NCBI GenBank assembly: GCA_015069695.1
Contig: JADCRZ010000029.1
Span: 17,282-81,281 of the forward strand
DNA from: Williamsia sp.
Lineage (GTDB): Bacteria; Bacteroidota; Bacteroidia; Chitinophagales; Chitinophagaceae
Direction of reading: 5' to 3'
Length of the DNA stretch: 64,000 bases
Shown: positions 1-8,996 of the stretch, piece by piece
Position numbering within the stretch: the first letter of the stretch is position 1
Layout: the number at the start of each line of letters is the position of its first letter
Made by a program: the position numbers and the translations under genes
Notes under the pieces: generated by a model
Told to the model about the DNA's origin: nothing
Databases searched by the model: none
Seen by the model: the letters and a program-made list of their open reading frames with translations, nothing else

Positions 1-330
1 GTAGCCGTTCAGCTCCCAGTTGGCCGGCACTTTGAACGTCTTCCAGCCGGCGTCGTCGAAACCGGCTTTGTAAAAATCCACCGGCCGTTGCCCCGGGTCC
101 TGCACCCAGTTGAATCTCCATTCGCCGTTCAGCGAAAAAAAGTTCGCTGATTTTTCTTTCTGCCGGGTTTCGGCAAGCGAAAAATTTTCATAGGCAAAAG
201 CACTGGCCCGCATGGGCATGCGGTTAACGGAAACCACTTCAGGTGTTTGCAACTCGGAGGGAATGCTTTGTGCAAAAGCAATGTTGACAAGCGCAATTCC
301 CTCCAGCAATAAAAGAATTTTTTTTATCAT
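1..330 (-). CDS. Glycoside hydrolase family 2 protein (beta-galactosidase-like), N-terminal part
   Basis: This is the first 110 codons of a gene that runs off the left edge of the window. The protein starts MIKKILLLLEG, a short hydrophobic signal peptide ending near AFAQ, so it is probably exported. It then shows the opening of a GH2 sugar-binding (jelly-roll) domain: PMRASAFAYE, then LNGEWRFNWVQDPGQRP, DFYKAGFDDAGW and VPANWELNGY, an arrangement typical of LacZ-like GH2 enzymes. The catalytic TIM barrel lies outside the window, so substrate specificity cannot be read. A perfect GCAAACGTTTGC palindrome lies 85 bases upstream of the start codon, suggesting control with the neighbouring sugar genes. 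The family call is good; beta-galactosidase activity is inferred. Confidence 0.82.
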   Translation of the reverse strand, partial: MIKKILLLLEGIALVNIAFAQSIPSELQTPEVVSVNRMPMRASAFAYENFSLAETRQKEKSANFFSLNGEWRFNWVQDPGQRPVDFYKAGFDDAGWKTFKVPANWELNGY

Positions 331-415
331 TTGCCGATCTGTTTTCAGGTTATGCTGCAGCGGATGTTGATAAATTATGAACTGAACTTGTAGCCCCCAA
401 TCTAAGATATGCTGC

Positions 416-427
416 GCAAACGTTTGC
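416..427. promoter_or_regulatory. LacI-family operator upstream of the GH2 gene
   Basis: The 12-base perfect palindrome GCAAACGTTTGC sits between the end of nagB and the start of the minus-strand GH2 gene, 85 bases ahead of its ATG. It has the central CG and flanking AAAC/GTTT of PurR/CcpA/LacI-family operators and matches five other copies in this window. The likely binder is the LacI protein encoded at 37206-38237 (inference). Confidence 0.7.
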
Positions 428-453
428 CTGTATTCATTGCTTACAAGAGAAAA

Positions 454-2376
454 CTACCACTGCCAACGGACAAAAGCTTCCATGGCCTCGTACTCGGCAA
501 GGCCCAATTTGTTATACAGGCAGGCCGTTGCCTTGTTACGGTCTTCGGCCCGTTGCCAGAACTCACGGCTGTCGCTGCCCTGGAACACTACGCCGTCTTT
601 TTGCGACTGGTGCTTAAAAATGCCGGCCCGCTTTTTTAATACCTGGTCGGGACTCATGGGTACGGCCATTTCAATAAGATCAATGTCCCACTCCGCCCAG
701 GCACCTTTGTACAGCCAGATCCAACAATCTTTCATAAAAAGCTTTTCTTTCAGCCCTTTTACTGCCGCAAAAATTCCATCAAGACAAACTTTGTGCGTTC
801 CGTGCGGATCGGCCAAATCACCTGCCGCGTAAAGCTGGTGCGGCTGCACGGCTTCAATCACTGCGGCAATAATGGAAATGTCTTCGGCGCCGATGGGCTT
901 TTTGTCAATCGTGCCCGTTTCATAAAATGGCAGGTCAAGAAAATGTACCTGCTCCATAGGAAAACCCACAAAACGACACGTGTTCTTGGCCTCGCCTCTT
1001 CTAATCAACCCTTTTACATAGCGCAGGGCAGGGATATCCTTTTCGCCATTCTTTTTTATTTTCAGAAAGGCACACGCCTCTTCGTATATATCGTTTGCTT
1101 GCGGCGACCGGATGCCAAACTTTGCGTTGTAATCCCTTACAAATTCTATAAAGCGAAAGGCTTCATCATCGGCCACGGCAATATTGCCGGTTGTTTGGTA
1201 GGCTACGTGTACTTCGTGTCCCTGATCCACCAGCCGCTGAAACGTGCCGCCCATAGAAATGATGTCATCATCAGGATGCGGTGAAAAGATCAGCACTCTT
1301 TTTATTGCGGGTTGTGCCCGTTCGGGGCGATATGTATCATCAGCACCGGGCTTGCCTCCAGGCCAGCCGGTAATGGTATGTTGCAACCAGTTAAACACTT
1401 CGATATTGATGTCATAAGCCTGACCGTACAGCGCCAGCAAATCGCTCAATCCGTTCTCATTGTAATCGTTGCTGGTGAGCTTTAAAATAGGCTTACCTGC
1501 CGTTAAGGCCAGGTGCGTAACCGCTTTTTTGATCAATTGCTTGTTCCATACAACGTTATCAGTAAGCCAGGGCGCTTTCTTCCGTGTCAGGTCCAAAGCT
1601 ACAGTTTCGTCGATCACGAACGAAACATTGTGATGCCCCTGCAAATAAGAGGCCGGCACGAATTCAGTAACGGGACCTTCGACGGCTTGCCTTATAATGC
1701 CGGCTTTATGCTCGCCCCAGGCAAGAAGCACGATTCGTTTTGCCTTTAAAATAGTACCCACACCCATGGTGATGGCCTTGCGGGGAACGTTGGCAAGTCC
1801 GCCGAATTCAACAGCTGCGTCAAAGCGGGTCACGTGGTCAAGCGTAATGAGGCGGGTGGCGGAACTGCTGTGCGAACCGGGTTCGTTAAATCCAATGTGC
1901 CCGTTGCGGCCGATGCCGAGCAGTTGAAAGTCAATGCCTCCGTATTCCTCTATCCTTTTTTCGTAGCGCGCGCAATTCATTCTCACCAGTTCCTGTGGCG
2001 TGTCGCCTGACGGAATATAGCAATGCTCCTGCAAAATGTCAATGTGCCGGAACAGGTTTTCCTGCATGAAGTGGTGATAGCTTTGCAGCGCATCGGCCTG
2101 CAACGGATAATATTCATCGAGATTAAAGCTCACCACATTGCGGAAGCTTAGCCCTTCTTCCCTGTACAGCCTTACCAGTTCGGCATACACCATTTTGGGC
2201 GTGGAACCAGTGGCTAAGCCCAGAACGGCACATTCGCCCCTTTGCTGCTTTGTTTTTATCAATGCAGCTATTTCCCCCGCTACGGCTTTCGACGCTTCCT
2301 GTGCGGAGGCATATATCTGCGCGGGAACTTTTTCATAAGAGATGAGGTTTTGCAGAGTGCGTGTTTCTGTCAACAT
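454..2376 (-). CDS. nagB: Glucosamine-6-phosphate deaminase fused to a PIG-L/LmbE deacetylase-like domain
   Basis: The 640-residue protein has two parts. Residues about 1-270 are a NagB-type deaminase, which converts glucosamine 6-phosphate to fructose 6-phosphate and ammonia; LGIGRNGHIGFNEPGS is the family signature and LATGSTP the phosphate loop. From about residue 360 a PIG-L/LmbE-type domain follows, with the zinc motif HPDDD after VLIFS and a later DPHGTHK that would supply the third ligand. NagB alone is about 260 residues, so this is the long form found in many Bacteroidota. No signal peptide is seen, so it should be cytosolic. It is divergent from the sugar transporter gene, and two LacI-type operators lie between them. 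Together they would bring in and channel amino sugars to glycolysis. The role of the C-terminal domain is not established by the sequence. Confidence 0.93.
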   Translation of the reverse strand: MLTETRTLQNLISYEKVPAQIYASAQEASKAVAGEIAALIKTKQQRGECAVLGLATGSTPKMVYAELVRLYREEGLSFRNVVSFNLDEYYPLQADALQSYHHFMQENLFRHIDILQEHCYIPSGDTPQELVRMNCARYEKRIEEYGGIDFQLLGIGRNGHIGFNEPGSHSSSATRLITLDHVTRFDAAVEFGGLANVPRKAITMGVGTILKAKRIVLLAWGEHKAGIIRQAVEGPVTEFVPASYLQGHHNVSFVIDETVALDLTRKKAPWLTDNVVWNKQLIKKAVTHLALTAGKPILKLTSNDYNENGLSDLLALYGQAYDINIEVFNWLQHTITGWPGGKPGADDTYRPERAQPAIKRVLIFSPHPDDDIISMGGTFQRLVDQGHEVHVAYQTTGNIAVADDEAFRFIEFVRDYNAKFGIRSPQANDIYEEACAFLKIKKNGEKDIPALRYVKGLIRRGEAKNTCRFVGFPMEQVHFLDLPFYETGTIDKKPIGAEDISIIAAVIEAVQPHQLYAAGDLADPHGTHKVCLDGIFAAVKGLKEKLFMKDCWIWLYKGAWAEWDIDLIEMAVPMSPDQVLKKRAGIFKHQSQKDGVVFQGSDSREFWQRAEDRNKATACLYNKLGLAEYEAMEAFVRWQW

Positions 2377-2520
2377 AATACGATGCTTGATTCAAATTAT
2401 TTAGCGTGATTCATTCCAATCCCTAAAAGCGGTTCTTCCATTGAGTGCACCACCAGGGCATTTACGCGAATGCAGGTTAATGAATTTCAAACTTAGAAAA
2501 ATAAAATACAGAAACGCTGT

Positions 2521-2559
2521 GCAAACGTTTGTACAAAATGAGGTTGCGCAAACGTTTGT
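2521..2559. promoter_or_regulatory. Twin LacI-family operators in the nagB/transporter divergent promoter
   Basis: Two copies of GCAAACGTTTGT occur at 2521-2532 and 2548-2559, spaced 27 bases start to start. Each is an 11-of-12 palindrome of the same type as the copies at 416, 36939, 36960 and 39090. They lie 42-80 bases before the chosen transporter start and 145-183 bases before the nagB start, so they could act on either promoter. Confidence 0.7.
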
Positions 2560-2600
2560 CCCCACCGCAAGAAGGAAGCTTTGTTATATTTAGCATTGAA

Positions 2601-3917
2601 ATGAAATCTATGCAACAACCAAATTCTTCCAACCGCTATGCTATTGTCATTATTGGCATTTTATTTTTTGCTTTTGGATTTGTGACCTGGCTGAATGGCA
2701 CCCTGATTCCGTTTCTGAAAATTGCTTGTGAATTGCAAAACGACATACAGGCATTTTTGGTAACATTTGCCTTTTACATGGCGTATTTCTTTCTGGCCAT
2801 CCCTTCTTCATACGTACTGAAGAAAACCGGCTTTAAGAATGGAATGGCATTGGGATTGGTGGTGATGGCAGCGGGTTCGCTGCTGTTTATACCGGCTGCC
2901 GGCAACCGCAGTTTCGCACTCTTTCTGACCGGCTTGTTTGTACAAGGCACCGGGCTTGCGCTTCTGCAAACGGCCAGCAATCCGTACATCAGCATTGTCG
3001 GTCCCATTGAAAGCGCTGCCAAGCGCATCAGCATCATGGGTATTTGCAACAAAATAGCCGGTATGCTGAGCCCGATCATTTTGGGTGCACTGGTACTGAA
3101 AAACATTGGAGAATTAAACGAAAAACTGGCATCATCCACCAATGCGTCGGACAAAGCAAATTTGCTGAACGAGATGGCAGCAAAAGTGATTACACCCTAC
3201 CTGATTATAGCAACCGTTCTGCTGCTGCTGGCGCTGATGATTTACAAATCTTCCTTACCCGAAATTGATGCGGAAAAAGAAGAAGCCGATACGCAGTCAA
3301 CTCCACAAAAGCAGAACGTCTTTCAATTTTCCCACCTGCTGCTCGGTGTGCTTTGCCTATTTTTATACGTAGGTGTGGAAGTAATGGCCGGTGACGCTAT
3401 TGGCATGTACGGAAAGGAGCTCGGGCTTCCGCTCGACAGGACAAAATATTTTACTTCCTTTACGCTATTTGCCATGCTGGTTGGTTATGTGATCGGTATC
3501 TTCACCATCCCGAAATACGCTTCGCAACAAAAGGCGCTGGCTGTTTCTGCCATCATAGGCATGATATTTTCCATTGGCATCTTTGTCAGCAGCGGCTATA
3601 CGGCTATTACCTTTATTGCCTTGCTGGGTCTTTCCAATGCGTTGATGTGGCCTGCTATTTTTCCGTTAGCCATCAGCGGGCTTGGGCGGTTTACCAAAAC
3701 CGGTTCGGCCTTGCTGGTCATGGGCATTGCGGGGGGTGCACTCATTCCGCTTTTGTATGCAACGCTAAAAGACAAAGGCATTTCTTCTAACCACGCGGCA
3801 TTTTTTATATGCACGTTTCCATCTTATCTATACATCTTATATTATGCAGTGATAGGCCATAAGGCAGGAAAGAAAACCGTAAAGAAGAATATGACCTCGC
3901 TACCTGAACTGGTGTGA
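2601..3917 (+). CDS. Sugar MFS transporter, fucose/glucose/galactose/GlcNAc (FHS) family
   Basis: This 438-residue membrane protein has about twelve hydrophobic segments and the signatures of the FucP/GluP/NagP branch of the major facilitator superfamily: GFVTWLNGTLIPFLK in helix 1, then FLVTFAFYMAYFFLAIPSS and QGTGLALLQTASNPYIS. Members are proton- or sodium-coupled symporters of monosaccharides in the inner membrane. The frame is open upstream to an ATG at 2529, but that codon overlaps the first operator, so the ATG at 2601 was chosen; 2610 is an alternative. Being divergent from nagB and behind two LacI-type operators, it most likely imports an amino sugar or hexose released by the locus. 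The exact substrate cannot be read from sequence; fucose is possible because the next gene is a fucosidase. Confidence 0.88.
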   Translation: MKSMQQPNSSNRYAIVIIGILFFAFGFVTWLNGTLIPFLKIACELQNDIQAFLVTFAFYMAYFFLAIPSSYVLKKTGFKNGMALGLVVMAAGSLLFIPAAGNRSFALFLTGLFVQGTGLALLQTASNPYISIVGPIESAAKRISIMGICNKIAGMLSPIILGALVLKNIGELNEKLASSTNASDKANLLNEMAAKVITPYLIIATVLLLLALMIYKSSLPEIDAEKEEADTQSTPQKQNVFQFSHLLLGVLCLFLYVGVEVMAGDAIGMYGKELGLPLDRTKYFTSFTLFAMLVGYVIGIFTIPKYASQQKALAVSAIIGMIFSIGIFVSSGYTAITFIALLGLSNALMWPAIFPLAISGLGRFTKTGSALLVMGIAGGALIPLLYATLKDKGISSNHAAFFICTFPSYLYILYYAVIGHKAGKKTVKKNMTSLPELV

Positions 3918-3949
3918 TAGCGAACAGTACGGCTGGCTCCGCCCTCTTT

Positions 3950-5461
3950 TTATTTCGTGCCCTGTTTGTATATTCCAAATGCAGATAAGGTTGGATTTGA
4001 TCTTGAAGACAAAATCCGAAGACGCAGTTTGCCCGCTGTCACAGGAGTAAATCGCAACAGGCGTTTGTAACCGACTGTTGTTCCTTCGGTCGCTTTTTTC
4101 CATTGGCCGCCTTCTTGATATTCCAACACAAATTTTTCGATGCGCTGACCCAGCGCAATGTTTTCCTGCAAAAGCAACACATCAAATGTTTTTGAACCCT
4201 TCAACATATATTCAATCACTGCCGTTGTGTCTTTGCCGTTAGTTGTCCAATAGCTTTTGTAGTCGTTATCCAGCATTGCACCGGCATGACGCCCGTTTTC
4301 TGATTTGATTGTTGCACCAGTGGCAAGGTTGCCAGAAAAGGTCTGGTCAAGCAGTTCTTTCCATACCAGCAAGTGGTGTGCATCGCTATCATGCACGAGG
4401 CCCCTTGCATCAGGGGGAATATTCAAAAGCAACACACCGTTTCTTCCTACCGAATTGTAGTAAATGTCCAGGAGTTTCTCCGGGGTTTTTATCTTGTCAT
4501 TTTCTTTTTCATGAAAGAACCAGCCAGGCCGTATGGATACGTCTGTTTCCGCAGGATACCATGCCAGGCCTTTTGCATACTTTATTTTTTCACGACTACC
4601 CAAATCATCGCCCCGCATATCGCCTTGCGGCCTGAAGGCAATGCCTTGTTGTGATTTTTCCGCAATGGCTTTTGTATCCAGATTATTTACCGGCACCACG
4701 CTCCATTCCTGCTCCCGTCCGTAGCCGGTTTCGGTGCCTACCCAACGCACATCAGGCCCCATAATGGCAATAACTGCAGCAGGCTGCAGTCTGCGAATGA
4801 GCCTGTACCAGCGGTCAAAATCATACACCTGTTTTTTGCCGTTCGGTCCTTCACCGTTGGCACCGTCAAACCACACTTCATCCACACGGCCATAATCCGT
4901 AAGCAGTTCGGTGAGTTGGCTTACAAAGAACGTGTTGTATTCCTCCGTTCCATACACAGGAGCGTTCCGATCCCAGGGTGAGAGATAAACACCAAACCCA
5001 ACCTGATATTCCCGGCAGGCAGCGGCAACTTCTTTTACCACATCGCCTTTACCGGCTTTCCAGGGGCTGCTTTTTACCGAATGGACAGTTGTTGCCGTAG
5101 GCCAGAGACAAAAGCCGTCGTGATGTTTTGCCGTGAGAATGACCTGTCTGATGCCGGCTTCTTTTGCTGTGCGCACCCATTGCCTTGCGTCGAATTGTGC
5201 AGGGTTGAAAAGCTTCGGGTCTTCTTTGCCATCGCCCCATTCACGACCGGTGAAGGTGTTGATGCCGAAGTGAAAAAAACCGGTCACTTCCAGCTGTTGC
5301 CACCGCAGCTGTTGTGCTGAAGGAACAACCTGCGCTGCTTTGCGGACTATATCGGCCCCGGTATCAGTAGGCTGAAGGAACACAAAGTTTTTACGGATCG
5401 CTTGCGGGGAAGCGTAAAGCGAAACAAGAAAAAAACCAAACAGTAAAGACCTGCTTTTCAT
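3950..5461 (-). CDS. GH29 alpha-L-fucosidase with C-terminal F5/8-type domain
   Basis: This secreted fucosidase releases alpha-linked L-fucose. The start chosen gives the signal peptide MKSRSLLFGFFLVSLYASPQ (503 residues in total); the frame is open to an ATG at 5524, which would only prefix charged residues. The catalytic domain shows GFFHFGINTFTGREWGDG, LTAKHHDGFCLWPT and VDEVWFDGANGEG, the last carrying the GH29 nucleophile aspartate. The final 120 or so residues (NLATGATIKSENGRHAGAML to the end) resemble a discoidin-like F5/8 carbohydrate-binding module. It is the last gene of the minus-strand series SusC, SusD, lyase, GH88, GH29, with 125 bases to GH88. Fucose points to a host- or algal-type glycan, or to fucosylated chondroitin, as part of the target. 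Confidence 0.93.
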   Translation of the reverse strand: MKSRSLLFGFFLVSLYASPQAIRKNFVFLQPTDTGADIVRKAAQVVPSAQQLRWQQLEVTGFFHFGINTFTGREWGDGKEDPKLFNPAQFDARQWVRTAKEAGIRQVILTAKHHDGFCLWPTATTVHSVKSSPWKAGKGDVVKEVAAACREYQVGFGVYLSPWDRNAPVYGTEEYNTFFVSQLTELLTDYGRVDEVWFDGANGEGPNGKKQVYDFDRWYRLIRRLQPAAVIAIMGPDVRWVGTETGYGREQEWSVVPVNNLDTKAIAEKSQQGIAFRPQGDMRGDDLGSREKIKYAKGLAWYPAETDVSIRPGWFFHEKENDKIKTPEKLLDIYYNSVGRNGVLLLNIPPDARGLVHDSDAHHLLVWKELLDQTFSGNLATGATIKSENGRHAGAMLDNDYKSYWTTNGKDTTAVIEYMLKGSKTFDVLLLQENIALGQRIEKFVLEYQEGGQWKKATEGTTVGYKRLLRFTPVTAGKLRLRILSSRSNPTLSAFGIYKQGTK

Positions 5462-5586
5462 TTTTTTGATTTTCGTGAGCATATGATGTTGTACAGTTCG
5501 TTTCAGGGATCTTTGTACCGGCATTATACTGCCGTAAAAGATACAGGTCCATGCGGGACTGGAATAAAATTGCCAGGTGTGAAGGC

Positions 5587-6840
5587 TTATTCCCCAAACA
5601 ATTGTTTTCCCTCCAACATCATATTATACCGCTTCATTGCCTCCAGAAAATAATAATCGGCATAGACCAATGGCACGTTTATCTCGCTGCTGTGGGGGAG
5701 GCTGCCGACGCTCTGCATCAGCAAAAAATTACCATTGGTGCCCAGGTTTGCCCGGTAGTCCGGACCTGCCAGTGAATGCAGCATTTGCACAGCTACGGCC
5801 TTATAATTTCTGCTATGCCTGCCGGGATAAGAGCTCAGTTCCAGCAGTGCAGAAGCCGTAACGGCGGCTGCAGATGCATCACGATATTTAGGAGAACTGG
5901 GTTTTGCGTTCGATTTCAACCCGGGAATATAACCTACTTCACCAATGTTAAAATCCCAGTACGGAATTTTATCGGCAGGAAGGCTTTTGTGGTTAATAAA
6001 AAAATCACCCATGCCCTGGGCTGTTTTTAAAAAACGCTTGTCTTTTGTTTCCCGATACGCCATGGTGAACCCATAGATGCCCCAGGCCTGCCCCCGTGCC
6101 CATGTAGAGTTATCGGAATAGCCCTGTGCCGTTTCCCGGCCAACCACTTTTCCCGTGACCGTGTCATAACACACCACGTGATAAGAGCTGTAATCTTTTC
6201 GTACCTGGTTCTTCATGGTGTGAAGGGCATGTGAAACGGCAATTTTCCGGAAAGAAGCATCGCCGCTGGCCTTTGACGCAAAAAACAACAGCTCAAGGTT
6301 CATCATGTTGTCGATGATAACCGGGAAGGAGTAGGTTTTGTCTCCGTGCCACGACTTGAATTCGTTCCAAGATTTGATGCAGCCGGTAATTGAATCATAC
6401 CTTGTGCTTAACGAGCGGGCCGCCTGTACAAGAATGTCTTTGTATTGTATGTTGCCGGTGAGCCTGTATGCATTACCGTAGCTGCAATACATCATAAAGC
6501 CAAGATCGTGATGCTGCGTAAAATCCTTGAGCGGCTCAAGGCGTTCCGTCCATTTGACGGCAGCGGTTTTTAACGCCGTGTCTTTTGTGTATTCGTAGGC
6601 GTACCAAAGGCTGCCGGGAAAAAAGCCCGGTGTCCAGTCGTACATATTGGTTGTGACAAGCTTCCCTGTTTTCGTGGTGCGGGGAAAGCCTGCCGTTTTT
6701 TCCGTTTTGTTCAGCATGCTTTTTAATTGCACATCTGCATAGGAAAAATTATCCTTCACAAAGGCCAACTCCTTCTCACCGGCTTTAAAGGACTGGATTA
6801 TAAAACATACAACCGTTAAGGTGAGGACAAATCGTTTCAT
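5587..6840 (-). CDS. GH88 unsaturated glucuronyl hydrolase
   Basis: The 417-residue protein starts with a signal peptide (MKRFVLTLTVVCFIIQSFKA) and matches GH88, which hydrates the 4,5-unsaturated uronic acid left at the end of oligosaccharides cut by polysaccharide lyases. Asp112 in HHDLGFMMY and Asp177 in PVIIDNMMNLELL correspond to the two catalytic aspartates of the family; STWARGQAWGIYGF is a further family block. It follows the lyase gene by 38 bases, as expected for enzymes acting in succession in the periplasm. Whether the oligosaccharide is chondroitin-, heparin- or hyaluronan-derived cannot be told. Confidence 0.93.
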   Translation of the reverse strand: MKRFVLTLTVVCFIIQSFKAGEKELAFVKDNFSYADVQLKSMLNKTEKTAGFPRTTKTGKLVTTNMYDWTPGFFPGSLWYAYEYTKDTALKTAAVKWTERLEPLKDFTQHHDLGFMMYCSYGNAYRLTGNIQYKDILVQAARSLSTRYDSITGCIKSWNEFKSWHGDKTYSFPVIIDNMMNLELLFFASKASGDASFRKIAVSHALHTMKNQVRKDYSSYHVVCYDTVTGKVVGRETAQGYSDNSTWARGQAWGIYGFTMAYRETKDKRFLKTAQGMGDFFINHKSLPADKIPYWDFNIGEVGYIPGLKSNAKPSSPKYRDASAAAVTASALLELSSYPGRHSRNYKAVAVQMLHSLAGPDYRANLGTNGNFLLMQSVGSLPHSSEINVPLVYADYYFLEAMKRYNMMLEGKQLFGE

Positions 6841-6878
6841 GCAAAACTGGATTTATTTTTAAAATGCTTTCCGGCCAT

Positions 6879-8846
6879 TCAGATTTTACGAATGGCGATT
6901 TTGTATTTTCCCGACCTGCTTTTTTTTCTGGCTACCAGCTGCAGGCGGTACAGCTCGTTGCCCCACACACCGGAAAGGCGGGCATCGGTTTGCGGAACCA
7001 CGTCGACCATGGCGGCAAATACTGCCGGGTCGTATTGAAGTTGCACACGGCAGCCTTCTTTTTCCACGACCGCCGTTCCTTCATGACTGATATCGGGTTT
7101 AGCCCAGGTCATAAAATTTAACTGATTGGGAGCTTTCGCTTCGACAAGTTCAAAATCATCTTCAAGGATAAGGCCCGTAGCCGAAAGGGTATAACGGCGT
7201 TTCCAGTACTTCGCTCCGGCGTCTTTGCCGTATGCACCTGCAATGTCAAGGGAGAAGGTCGAACGCTTTGGGTCAAAAAATACCTCGCCTGCCTGGTATT
7301 CTGCGCCAAATTGTTGTGGTTTTCCGTTTATCAGCGGAAGGTTATGATAATTGCTTTGCATGGTCCAGATGCTGTAGCGTTCATTGCTGAAGGTTTGCCT
7401 TGTGTAAGTACCAACGCCTGCATCAATAAAGACGGGTGTTTCATTAACGTAAAGCGAGAAGGTGCCTATATCGTTGTGATTGTGGCTTTCGTTGTTGTGC
7501 CCTCCCTTCGCCGCAAAGAAAAAACCCTCTTTGTTTTTCAAAAAACATACCTGCGTTTGCAGATACCAGGTGTATGCCGCATTGCTCAGGCCCGGCTTTG
7601 CCGCAACCAGTTCTTTCTCGCACGCAATGTTTTCAATGGTCCGGAAGAAATCACGGCCTTCATTCACCGCCCCCTTGTCGCTTCGGCGGCTTTGAAGATA
7701 AGCGGCAAATTCCTGCATTTCGGTACTGCCGGTCGCTTTTCCATACCGGTAAATCAACCCGGCTTCGCCCCCGCCTTTTGCCGAGGCATCCGCAAAATTC
7801 ACCACCCAGTCCTTGCCCACATAACTGCGCGAAATGTACTCGCCCATGTTCCGCACGATCGGCTTGGTAAAGAGGCTCACTTTACCGCCCGTGGCATCGC
7901 TCAATAATTGCAGGTAATCGTATAGCTTGCCGGCGGCATGTCCCCAATACGAGGGGCCTTCTTCGCAGGCGCCGTCTTCCTTTACATAATTGATAAATCG
8001 GTCAACGCTGATCATGGTGCGGTAAACGGCGGCAGCCAATTTCTCTTTGTCTTCTTCCAGCAGCAAAAAACAGGCAAGCACGTTGGCATTGCACCAGGGA
8101 TTCCAATTGTTTACCAGGATGCCCGGTTTGTCATCAAAAGCCTGCCACCAGTAATCGCTTCTCGCCGTATAAGGATCGAGGATCCTGTCCTGTATGTTCC
8201 GGCGAACTTTTGACGAAATAACCGGGTTGACCTTGTCCCATTCGTTGTGAAAAAAATACCAGGTCCAGGATAAAAAAGAGCCCAGGTCGCCAGACGTAAG
8301 ATCGATGATCTGCTCCCGGTTATCGGGCAGGGAACGCTTTGATTTTTGCGCGGTCAGATGGGCCGATAAAACCCAGGACGACATCTCGCAGGCCTGCCAT
8401 ACGCCGTCAATGATCTGGTTCATGAAACGGCCTTTGCCTTCGGCCAATTCGGCAAATACCAGCCGGCTCAGGGCTGCATTATTGGCGCCAAACGGGCCTT
8501 CCATCGCTACACGGCTGCCGCTGCGTTCGTATTCAAGATAGTCCGAAGCGGTGATTACCTTCCACTGATAAGCAAGGTTGGCTTCGCCATCCTTTATCAG
8601 GTCATTTTTTAACGCACCGGTAAAAACATCCCACCCTTGCCTGTTTTCATAGGCAGGATATTTTATCCAGCCTGTTTTTGAAAGCAGGCTTTCCTTTACC
8701 TGTGCAGGTGTTGCGCTTTTCTGCAGCAGGTTGCGGGATTCGTAGGCCAGGGCGCTTTGCAGGATCGCCGGAAAAACCAGGGATAAAAAAAGCCGGCGAA
8801 AAAATAAGCCCGAGCCTCTGTTTTTATAAAATATCATGTACTTCAA
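6879..8846 (-). CDS. Heparinase II/III-family polysaccharide lyase
   Basis: This 655-residue exported protein (hydrophobic segment around residues 15-33) has the two-part build of alginate-lyase-like alpha/alpha toroid followed by a heparinase II/III-like beta-sandwich. The second part shows AKGGHNNESHNHNDIGTFSL and the segment TPVFIDAGVGTY, the conserved metal-binding and structural core of the family; NNWNPWCNANVLACF is typical of the toroid. Such enzymes cleave uronic-acid-containing polysaccharides by beta-elimination. With GH88 next to it and a SusCD pair upstream (150 bases), a glycosaminoglycan-like substrate is likely. The PL subfamily cannot be set by eye, and non-GAG uronic polymers remain possible. 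Confidence 0.85.
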   Translation of the reverse strand: MKYMIFYKNRGSGLFFRRLFLSLVFPAILQSALAYESRNLLQKSATPAQVKESLLSKTGWIKYPAYENRQGWDVFTGALKNDLIKDGEANLAYQWKVITASDYLEYERSGSRVAMEGPFGANNAALSRLVFAELAEGKGRFMNQIIDGVWQACEMSSWVLSAHLTAQKSKRSLPDNREQIIDLTSGDLGSFLSWTWYFFHNEWDKVNPVISSKVRRNIQDRILDPYTARSDYWWQAFDDKPGILVNNWNPWCNANVLACFLLLEEDKEKLAAAVYRTMISVDRFINYVKEDGACEEGPSYWGHAAGKLYDYLQLLSDATGGKVSLFTKPIVRNMGEYISRSYVGKDWVVNFADASAKGGGEAGLIYRYGKATGSTEMQEFAAYLQSRRSDKGAVNEGRDFFRTIENIACEKELVAAKPGLSNAAYTWYLQTQVCFLKNKEGFFFAAKGGHNNESHNHNDIGTFSLYVNETPVFIDAGVGTYTRQTFSNERYSIWTMQSNYHNLPLINGKPQQFGAEYQAGEVFFDPKRSTFSLDIAGAYGKDAGAKYWKRRYTLSATGLILEDDFELVEAKAPNQLNFMTWAKPDISHEGTAVVEKEGCRVQLQYDPAVFAAMVDVVPQTDARLSGVWGNELYRLQLVARKKSRSGKYKIAIRKI

Positions 8847-8996
8847 CGTTTTTTTGAAGGTCAGAAAAGCACCCGCTTCCGTGGAAACAGGTGCTTGCGG
8901 TTACCGGGGAGAGCCCTGTTGATTATTCTTTTTCTACAATCTTTTTTCAGCCAGTACGAAAATGTTGCGCCCCCGCTGCAGAGAGCCATCCGCTCC

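Noticed and set aside
2529..2600. Longer N-terminus for the sugar transporter
   Set aside because: The upstream ATG lies in the operator region and would add a charged stretch ahead of helix 1 that the family lacks.
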